Source of the DNA: a virus
Length of the DNA: 56,227 nucleotides
Virus record (IMG/VR): IMGVR_UViG_3300005826_000271
Location: 1 to 56,227 of that record
Strand: one strand, 5' to 3'
The notes below the pieces were generated by a model that was not told the origin of the DNA, ran no database searches, and was given only the letters and a program-made list of their open reading frames with translations. The translations under genes were made by a program, and so were the position numbers. Shown here piece after piece: positions 50,040-56,227 of the stretch (position 1 is the first letter of the stretch; the number at the start of each line of letters is the position of its first letter).

Positions 50040-50794
50040 TGTATGAAAATGTTATCGAATCTTGTAGATATCTATTGAAAAATTATCCAGCAGCTCAAGA
50101 TTGTAGGGATTACATTGATTGTAGATTGAATTATGAAAGCCAAGAATCATTTAAGTTTGGTTATTTTCCAACAATTGATGAAATAGTTGCTTTAACTTCT
50201 TTGGTTGATGAAGAATATCTTACAGAACACAAACTTTTCTATAAAAAAGTAATAAGTGATAGTTTGTCTCCAAGAGAATACAAATATTCATATTTTGATA
50301 ATTATCCATTAGTTATGCCGTTCAGAGATGCTTATGGAAGAATTGTTGCTATTGTAGGAAGAACCTTATTATCAGACGAAGATAGAAATAAAAAGAGTAT
50401 CTCTAAATATAAAAATACTGTCTTCAAGAAAGGCAATTATTTATTTGGTCTATTTGAAGCAAAGAAAGAAATAGTTAGACAAAATTGTGTTTATATTGTA
50501 GAAGGTCAAATTGATGTTATTAAATCTATAGAATGTGGTTTTAATAATGTTGTAGCCCTTGGCAGTGCAAGTATGAGTGCATATCAATTTTCTGTTATAA
50601 ACAGATACACTAATAATATCTTTTTACTTCTTGATAATGACGAAGCAGGAGAAAAAGGAAGACAAAGTATTTTAAGCAAATTTGGTAGATTTGCTAATAT
50701 TAAGAACTTTTATCTACCGGAGTCGTACAAGGATATTGATGACTTTTTTAAAGAAAATACATTAGATGATCTTTCATTAACAATAAAGGCATGA
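50039..50794 (+). CDS. DnaG-type primase catalytic (TOPRIM) protein
   Basis: 251 residues. DNYPLVMPFRDAYGRIVAIVGRTL is the DnaG N-terminal catalytic subdomain; TOPRIM motifs VYIVEGQIDVIKS (about 150) and FLLLDNDEAGEKGRQS (about 195), then LPESYKDIDDFF. It lacks the zinc-binding domain, which is at 24498-25121. Synthesises RNA primers. Confidence 0.82.
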   Translation: MYENVIESCRYLLKNYPAAQDCRDYIDCRLNYESQESFKFGYFPTIDEIVALTSLVDEEYLTEHKLFYKKVISDSLSPREYKYSYFDNYPLVMPFRDAYGRIVAIVGRTLLSDEDRNKKSISKYKNTVFKKGNYLFGLFEAKKEIVRQNCVYIVEGQIDVIKSIECGFNNVVALGSASMSAYQFSVINRYTNNIFLLLDNDEAGEKGRQSILSKFGRFANIKNFYLPESYKDIDDFFKENTLDDLSLTIKA

Positions 50795-50837
50795 AATTTC
50801 AGTCTTTGATATATTATTTTTGAGTTGTGGAGTTGAT

Positions 50838-51278
50838 ATGGATAGAAGAAAAAATAGATCAGATAAATATCAGTGGATTTTGGTTGAGACAGTTTGTTCT
50901 AATGATATGATGGAATCATTTTGTAATGAAGATGGAATACATAACAGACTAAATCCCTTTGGCTATAATGAGGATGTTTTGGAACTAGAAGACCAATTAA
51001 AAGAAGAGTTTTGGCGTATTGTTGATACTCTTTTAACTCCCAGACAAAGAGAAGTAATTAGATTATATGCAGATGGTTATACACAAATGGAAATTGCTAA
51101 AATTTTAGATGTTAACCAAAGCTCTATTACAAAATCTCTAAATGGAAATGTAGACTATAAGAATGGAAAGAAAGTCTATGGTGGAGCAAGAAAGAAAATT
51201 AGAAAAATTATTGATAATGATGATCGTATCAAAGAGATTTTGCAAAAGATGCAGGACCTAAGAGAAGAGCAGTGGTGA
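50838..51278 (+). CDS. Sigma-70 region 4-like HTH protein
   Basis: 146 residues from ATG 50838 (SD GTGGAG). LTPRQREVIRLYADGYTQMEIAKILDVNQSSITKSL is a sigma region-4/LuxR-type helix-turn-helix. No region 2 is seen. It may be a late sigma-like factor or an anti-sigma partner. Its C-terminus is charged. Confidence 0.72.
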   Translation: MDRRKNRSDKYQWILVETVCSNDMMESFCNEDGIHNRLNPFGYNEDVLELEDQLKEEFWRIVDTLLTPRQREVIRLYADGYTQMEIAKILDVNQSSITKSLNGNVDYKNGKKVYGGARKKIRKIIDNDDRIKEILQKMQDLREEQW

Positions 51279-51320
51279 AAAACTATCTTACTAGTGATAT
51301 ATACTGTTTTGGAGGTTATT

Positions 51321-52304
51321 ATGACAGAGGGAACAAAGTATCACTATTTGTATAGAATTACTAACAAAATTAATGGAAAAATCTACATAGGGCAAACAAT
51401 TGATTATATTAGGCGTTGGTATGAGCATAAGAGGGCTGCTAGGAGTGGAAAATCAGGTCAGATAATATCTTATGCTATAGCTAAACATGGGGAAGATAAT
51501 TTTAAATTTGAGATAATCGCTACCTGTAGAGGTTATGATGATGTTAATTTTATAGAAGAAGAATTAATTAAACAATATGATTGTTTAGTTTCTGGTGGAA
51601 AGGGTTATAATATTTCACTTGGTGGAGAAACTGCACCTAAAACAGAAGAATGGAAGAAGAAAGTATCACAATCTCTTATGGGGCATTCTGTATCTGATGA
51701 AACAAAAGAAAAATTATCTAAAGCTAATATTGGTAAAATAATTTCTGATGAAACAAGAGAAAAAATTTCATTAGCTATGATTGGAAGAGATGTATCTAAA
51801 GATACAAGAAAAAAGTTATCGGAAATAAATAAAGGTAATACTAATTGTTTAGGAAAACAAAACGCTTTAGGTTATTGTCATACTGATAAGGCTAAAGAGA
51901 AAATTGGTGCGGCATTTCGTGGTAAAACAAATTTGTATTGTAAAGGTAAATCTTGGAAAATTGTTAATGGAAAACGAAAGTGGCAACTATATTATAGTGA
52001 AGAAGAGAAGAAAAAAGAGTGTAGTGTATGTCATGATATAAAGGAATTTGATAATTTTTATAGTCAGAAAAAGGCAAGATACGGATTATCATCATCTTGT
52101 AGAGATTGTTTAAATTTAGCAAAAAAGAAAAAAAGAGGAACTTTAGAAAAAACATTATTATTAGATGACAATAAGAAGAAGTGTTCTAAATGTGGAGAAG
52201 TTAAAGATTTTGAATTATTTAATAAGCGAACAGATGGGGAATTAGCGAGTTGGTGTAAAGGTTGCTATAACGAATATAGGAGAGAAAAAAGATTAACTGA
52301 TTAA
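51321..52304 (+). CDS. GIY-YIG homing endonuclease with NUMOD3 repeats
   Basis: 327 residues from ATG 51321 (SD GGAGG). YLYRITNKINGKIYIGQT and RRWYEHKRAA carry the GIY-YIG core; EEELIKQYDC provides the Glu region. Three NUMOD3-type repeats follow (SDETKEKLSKANIG and two like it). Two Cys-rich modules near the end (CSVCHDIKEF...SCRDC and CSKCGEVKDF...CKGC) are DNA-binding zinc motifs. Free-standing mobile gene. Confidence 0.9.
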   Translation: MTEGTKYHYLYRITNKINGKIYIGQTIDYIRRWYEHKRAARSGKSGQIISYAIAKHGEDNFKFEIIATCRGYDDVNFIEEELIKQYDCLVSGGKGYNISLGGETAPKTEEWKKKVSQSLMGHSVSDETKEKLSKANIGKIISDETREKISLAMIGRDVSKDTRKKLSEINKGNTNCLGKQNALGYCHTDKAKEKIGAAFRGKTNLYCKGKSWKIVNGKRKWQLYYSEEEKKKECSVCHDIKEFDNFYSQKKARYGLSSSCRDCLNLAKKKKRGTLEKTLLLDDNKKKCSKCGEVKDFELFNKRTDGELASWCKGCYNEYRREKRLTD

Positions 52305-52405
52305 TATTTAGAAATTAAGATGTACGGAAACTATTAATAAGGCATAATGGTTATCAATAATCTTTTATGTATAGTAGGGTACATTCTGTTTATATGGGAG
52401 ACATG

Positions 52406-52864
52406 ATGTCAAAATTTGAGATAAATTACTCGGAGTTAGAGACTGCCATTGTAAAAAAGGCATATCGTCTTGAAGATGTTAAGGATAGAATCGAAAGAGT
52501 TGCATTTGATGTTGTAAGATTTAAAGATGACGATGAAGGTGCAAACTTGTGGCAGATTCAAAGTGCTGACGATGGTGATTATATCGTTGCGATTTATCAG
52601 CAAGAGCCAGAAGAAAAGGTAGCTAGTGATTGGTCAGTACAGGTTAGCAAAGTAGCTAGTGCTTTGTTAGTTTCATACAAAGGAGACCCAATTGTAAGAA
52701 TTGCATCAGCAAATATTGGTATCCCTCCTACTGAACTCCCACAGGCAGAGAAATATCTACCTAAGAAATTGGCAGAAAACAAGAAGTTGGTTAAAGCTTT
52801 ATTGAATGAGCTTGAAAAATCAGCTAAAAAAGAGGTATTAAAGAAATACCCAGAGTTAGTTTGA
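52406..52864 (+). CDS. Hypothetical protein
   Basis: 152 residues from ATG 52406 (GGGAG 5 nt upstream; ATG 52403 equally possible). LEDVKDRIERVAFD, then KVASDWSVQVSKVASALLVSYKGD, ends in charged helices. Starts a new block of probable structural genes. Confidence 0.65.
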   Translation: MSKFEINYSELETAIVKKAYRLEDVKDRIERVAFDVVRFKDDDEGANLWQIQSADDGDYIVAIYQQEPEEKVASDWSVQVSKVASALLVSYKGDPIVRIASANIGIPPTELPQAEKYLPKKLAENKKLVKALLNELEKSAKKEVLKKYPELV

Positions 52865-52891
52865 ATTTTTTTTTGGAGAATAGGGATTCAT

Positions 52892-54502
52892 ATGAGCCTT
52901 GATAAAATGCAACAGTTAATTGGTTCTTTGGCAAAGAAAATTAATGATAATCATAAAATTGCCACTCCAGTTCTAGCAAAGAAGATAGCGCGCTGCCTTG
53001 AAGCCTATCCTCATGACCAGACACTAGGAGCTATGTCATTGGTTATAGAAAAGATGGCTTCTAATAACAATTTGTTTATTACTAGAGGTGCATTAAAATC
53101 TTTGTACCATGATTTATATTCTAACAGCACTAAATTTGCCGAGTTATTCGATGAGGAATTGGGAAGTGTATCTGTTCCGGAGTTACCTTCAACTAATAGA
53201 GATGATTCCGTTAGAGAACTAGACCCATATGAATTTGGTGATCAAGCATTAGCTAATGCACTTGGTAGTGTATTTGATGCTAATGCTCCATTAAAAATGT
53301 TCTCCCAAAAATTGGCAGATAAAGCTATTTATTCTGTTGCTACTACACTTGATTTATGGGGCTTGAAACCTACTTCATTGTATGTTAGTGATGGTAGTGA
53401 TAAGTTTTTAGTGCTAAAAGCAGATTATGAGACTCCAAAAGGTATTACTAGCTTATATGTACCAGTGGAAATCATTGATAATAAACTTTGTGAAGCAAGT
53501 GTTTTCATGGGAAATTCTGGACCAGTTGATTTGAATAACACTAATATTAAAAATTATGTTACATTAAATGCTGGAAATAAGAGTAAAGTTAGTGGGTCAC
53601 AAATTCTTGGAGTTTTGACTAAGGCAGCGTCAGAGCATAGAGAAATTAGCGATGCAGAGATGGCTTTACTTAAGGTAAATGCTTCAAGAAAATCTAGTGG
53701 TGAATTTTATCAAAACCAGATTATTGGTCAAGAATTAGTTGCTGAAGCAAAAACTGATGTTGAATTGCCAAGACTTGGCGAGTTTGATTCTTTTGAAAAG
53801 CAATTTAATAGTACAGTTGGTACAGCAGCTTTTAAATTTGGTACTGATAAAATAAATATTGCTCGTGATAATATAGTTAGAGATTTAGTAAGTATGGGGC
53901 ACAGGAACCCTCAAGTTGCTCTTACTAATTATAATGAAAACACTGTGTTTTATAGTGTATCATTAGATTCTGGAAGAGTGGCATTTAAGGTACCAGTAAA
54001 TATAACTGCTGGTGTTGTAAATAAACCTACCGTTTTTATATGTAATGGATCTATTTCTTCATTTGATAAGAACAGTGTTGATAATTTGTATTTGACTGAA
54101 CAGTCCGATTTAAGTGCAGCGGCAGCAGCATCTCAATTTGGATTGATGAAAGCAAGTGAGCTTGTAGAAGCAGTCAGAATTTCATTGGCAGAAGGTAAGA
54201 GGGAACAAGCAGAAGAGGCTCTTAATGTTCTAGCATCTATTGGTGATGAGAAAGCTTATGCAATGGGATTCCAAGCATATCTAAATGGTTTGGGGCAAAA
54301 GAAAGCAGAAGCTTCTTGCAATTGCGAATGTACAATGCAAATTAAGAATGGTACCAGCAAATATCCTATTTGCGGTCATACCGGACTTCCAATTAACAAG
54401 GTGTATCAAGACTCTGAAGGAAATTGCAGACCTTTGTATAGAAAAGGTATGAGTGAGAGTTATGAGGGTGCATCTTTTATGAATGCAAAGATTTTTGGCT
54501 AA
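52892..54502 (+). CDS. Large hypothetical protein, probably structural
   Basis: 536 residues. Helical N-terminal quarter, a large mixed domain, an alanine-rich coil (LSAAAAASQFGLMKA), and a C-terminal four-Cys segment CNCECTM...CGH. Typical of a large-phage structural or assembly protein; no named family. Confidence 0.6.
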   Translation: MSLDKMQQLIGSLAKKINDNHKIATPVLAKKIARCLEAYPHDQTLGAMSLVIEKMASNNNLFITRGALKSLYHDLYSNSTKFAELFDEELGSVSVPELPSTNRDDSVRELDPYEFGDQALANALGSVFDANAPLKMFSQKLADKAIYSVATTLDLWGLKPTSLYVSDGSDKFLVLKADYETPKGITSLYVPVEIIDNKLCEASVFMGNSGPVDLNNTNIKNYVTLNAGNKSKVSGSQILGVLTKAASEHREISDAEMALLKVNASRKSSGEFYQNQIIGQELVAEAKTDVELPRLGEFDSFEKQFNSTVGTAAFKFGTDKINIARDNIVRDLVSMGHRNPQVALTNYNENTVFYSVSLDSGRVAFKVPVNITAGVVNKPTVFICNGSISSFDKNSVDNLYLTEQSDLSAAAAASQFGLMKASELVEAVRISLAEGKREQAEEALNVLASIGDEKAYAMGFQAYLNGLGQKKAEASCNCECTMQIKNGTSKYPICGHTGLPINKVYQDSEGNCRPLYRKGMSESYEGASFMNAKIFG

Positions 54503-54512
54503 GAGAGTTAAT

Positions 54513-55355
54513 ATGTCTAGAATATTTAGGTTAGCACAGCTTTTTGAAGGAAAGTATTCTATCTCTATCTTTGCAGATGATCGTGAGAAGTTAGAAGATG
54601 CAAAAGATATTTTCTTAGAATGTTATAAGAACTTTTTTGTTCGTGATGATCTTTCTACTACAGAGATGGATGCCTTACAAAGGCTTAAGAGAATGGATGA
54701 ACCATTTATTAATAAGTTATTTGGAGATATGGCATATGTAGAAGAGAATATAGATGATTTTGATGCAAAGGATTTTTCAGAAGCTGTAAATGATATTCTA
54801 TTACATATTGCAGATGTAAAGAAAGTTCAAGCTATAGATTCATATCTTGAGAACCAGGTTATGAAGCGCAGGATTGCTGAACAAGACAGATATTCTCTAT
54901 ATAGAGGGGTTAGAGCTAGATTAGAGTCGATTTCTAAAAGATTGGATGAGGCTAAGAATTTAGCAATAGCATCATTGCCTTACGAGGAGTCAGATTCTTT
55001 ACAGAAAGATTTAGCAGATACTGGTCTTGGAAGCTCAGTTGACTTTGGTCCAACAAGATTATCAAGAGAAGAAATAAATCTATTTTTCCAATATGATGTC
55101 GCACGTAGACATGGTATAAGTAAAGATAATTGGGATAAACTATATACGGATCCAACTCTTATACCTATTTTAACGAAATTTGTTAGAGGATTTTTAAGAG
55201 CACCAAGGGTTGCTAAGGCAACATATTTCAATCAGGATGTCCTAGATGCAGTTTCTAGAACGCTAAGACCAGTGGATATTATGCCAAGACCACTAAAGCC
55301 ACCAACACCACCGAAGTTTACTTTTGAAGATGAGTTTGACGAGGAAGAAGAGTGA
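54513..55355 (+). CDS. Hypothetical protein
   Basis: 280 residues from ATG 54513 (GAGAG upstream). Starts FRLAQLFEGKYSISIF; helical middle; ends with Pro-rich RPLKPPTPPKF and an acidic tail. Probably structural or packaging related. Confidence 0.6.
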   Translation: MSRIFRLAQLFEGKYSISIFADDREKLEDAKDIFLECYKNFFVRDDLSTTEMDALQRLKRMDEPFINKLFGDMAYVEENIDDFDAKDFSEAVNDILLHIADVKKVQAIDSYLENQVMKRRIAEQDRYSLYRGVRARLESISKRLDEAKNLAIASLPYEESDSLQKDLADTGLGSSVDFGPTRLSREEINLFFQYDVARRHGISKDNWDKLYTDPTLIPILTKFVRGFLRAPRVAKATYFNQDVLDAVSRTLRPVDIMPRPLKPPTPPKFTFEDEFDEEEE

Positions 55356-55367
55356 TTAGAGGGACAC

Positions 55368-56081
55368 ATGAGAATATCAGAAATGTTAAATGCGATTGCA
55401 TCTTGGCTTGAGAGCCCAGATAATGAGGCTATTCTTCTTGCTGAATATGATGAAGATTGCTTAGAGATAGTAGCAAACTCGTGTGTCGAGGCTGCTGATT
55501 TGCTTAGAATTACAGCTGAAACAGTTGAAGATCTTGAGCCTCATGCTCCATCTAAATTAACTCCTGAGGCAATTGAGGATTTGGGAAGAATTGCTGATGC
55601 TTTTGATTCATCTGGTGATGAAGGTTTGATGAAACAAGCAGCAGTTATTGATGAACTTCTTCTTACTATTGCGGCTCCTCCTAATGCTTTATCATCTCGT
55701 AAAGATTTGGAAGATAGTAGGATTGAAGAATTAAAAAAAAAGTATGAGTCTATAAACAAAAAACTATCCGATGCCAATAAGATTGCTGATTCTGAGAAGG
55801 CTATCGAACAAAGCAATATAATGAAGGAGAAGAGAATATTAGAAGCTCCTTTAAGCACAAGATATTGCCCTGACCATCCCGGCACTCAAATAGCTCGTAT
55901 TGGCGAGCATGTTTGGCAGTGTGAATTAGATAAGAAAGTTTATAATTTTGAGACTGGGTTTACTATGGAAGACGGAACTAAGGTCCCAGGTGGTGACGTT
56001 TCGGGGCAGACTCAAGGTATGAATTTGCCAGGGTATACCTTATTCGATACTCGCGAAGGCAGACTTGGAGCGGGTAGTTGA
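55368..56081 (+). CDS. Hypothetical protein with zinc ribbon
   Basis: 237 residues, SD GAGGG. A helical N-terminal region, a coiled coil (RIEELKKKYESINKKLSDANK), then YCPDHPGTQIARIGEHVWQCELD, a zinc ribbon, and a flexible Gly-rich end. Same block as the preceding genes. Confidence 0.6.
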   Translation: MRISEMLNAIASWLESPDNEAILLAEYDEDCLEIVANSCVEAADLLRITAETVEDLEPHAPSKLTPEAIEDLGRIADAFDSSGDEGLMKQAAVIDELLLTIAAPPNALSSRKDLEDSRIEELKKKYESINKKLSDANKIADSEKAIEQSNIMKEKRILEAPLSTRYCPDHPGTQIARIGEHVWQCELDKKVYNFETGFTMEDGTKVPGGDVSGQTQGMNLPGYTLFDTREGRLGAGS

Positions 56082-56097
56082 TTATGGTAACAAATAA

Positions 56098-56227
56098 TGA
56101 ACAAAAACGCCCTAAAGAAGATTTTAGAACATCCCGACAAAGATGAAATAATATCTAAGTTGGTTATTGGTATTACACCAAAAGACATACATGACTGGCT
56201 ATCCGCTAAATACATAAACGCTAGTGA
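56098..56227 (+). CDS. 3'-partial gene, possible terminase small subunit or DNA-binding protein
   Basis: ATG 56098 opens a frame that continues to the window end: MNKNALKKILEHPDKDEIIS then KLVIGITPKDIHDWLSAKY. This looks like the N-terminal helix-turn-helix region of packaging-type DNA-binding proteins, where a short helical start is followed by a recognition domain. Only 43 residues are seen, so the call is tentative. Confidence 0.5.

Noticed and set aside
1-56227. CRISPR array or prophage attachment sites
   Set aside because: No series of regularly spaced repeats and no integrase-tRNA junction seen; the tRNA genes here show no flanking direct repeat.

Overview
This AT-rich, very gene-dense window looks like about 56 kb of the genome of a large tailed bacteriophage. 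Almost every gene lies on the + strand, with ATGA-type overlaps and Shine-Dalgarno leaders. It combines phage-type genes (SbcCD-like recombination pair, gp32-like SSB, dNMP kinase, homing endonucleases) with bacterial-style replication and protein-maintenance genes (DnaE polymerase, type IA topoisomerase, RecA, DnaJ, trigger factor, ClpP, bS21). The host cannot be named from the sequence. The use of purine-rich SD sites implies a host with a normal anti-SD.

Layout. 1-4.7 kb: a gene fragment, a PTH2-type peptidyl-tRNA hydrolase with an in-frame TAG at codon 3, a clean amber-suppressor tRNA (anticodon CTA), a degenerate lipoprotein, an over-long tRNA-like gene, an HNH protein and an RmlA/RmlD-like sugar-nucleotide pair. 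4.7-6.0 kb: two minus-strand genes. 6.1-10 kb: two HU-like proteins, a DksA-like zinc finger and tandem ClpP paralogues, one with an intact triad and one without. 10-19 kb: a possible structural protein, a DUF192 protein, an FtsK/SpoIIIE ATPase, topoisomerase I followed in frame by a LAGLIDADG gene, an AAA+ ATPase and ribosomal protein bS21. 19-25 kb: mostly unknown proteins, an MT-A70 methylase, an HNH protein, peptide deformylase, a thioredoxin-fold protein and the zinc-finger half of a DnaG-type primase. 25-34 kb: SbcD/SbcC, dNMP kinase, a PD-(D/E)XK nuclease, trigger factor and a free-standing M41-type peptidase. 34-40.5 kb: a fractured dnaE. 40.5-52 kb: DNA-binding proteins, an intein-bearing RecA, SSB, RuvC, DnaJ, the TOPRIM half of the primase, a sigma region-4-like protein and a GIY-YIG endonuclease. 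52-56 kb: probable structural or packaging genes, the last running off the end.

How it fits together. The window holds most of a phage-owned replication and recombination apparatus. It also holds an unusually full set of proteins acting on the ribosome and nascent chain: bS21, suppressor tRNA, peptidyl-tRNA hydrolase, deformylase, trigger factor, DnaJ, ClpP pair and M41-like peptidase. Mobile elements of several classes sit in the most conserved motifs: a LAGLIDADG intein in the DnaE active site, another in the RecA Walker A, a split intein with a Vsr/EDxHD-like endonuclease dividing dnaE, HNH genes (one carrying a recoded copy of its neighbour's 3' end), and free-standing LAGLIDADG and GIY-YIG genes.

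The strongest leads are: (1) the suppressor tRNA(CTA) beside a gene with an early in-frame TAG, with TAG otherwise rare as a stop and usually backed by a second stop; (2) the fractured, split-intein dnaE; (3) a perfect 11-nt anti-SD complement inside the bS21 gene; (4) the HNH insertion with a recoded duplicate tail; (5) the ClpP active/inactive pair.
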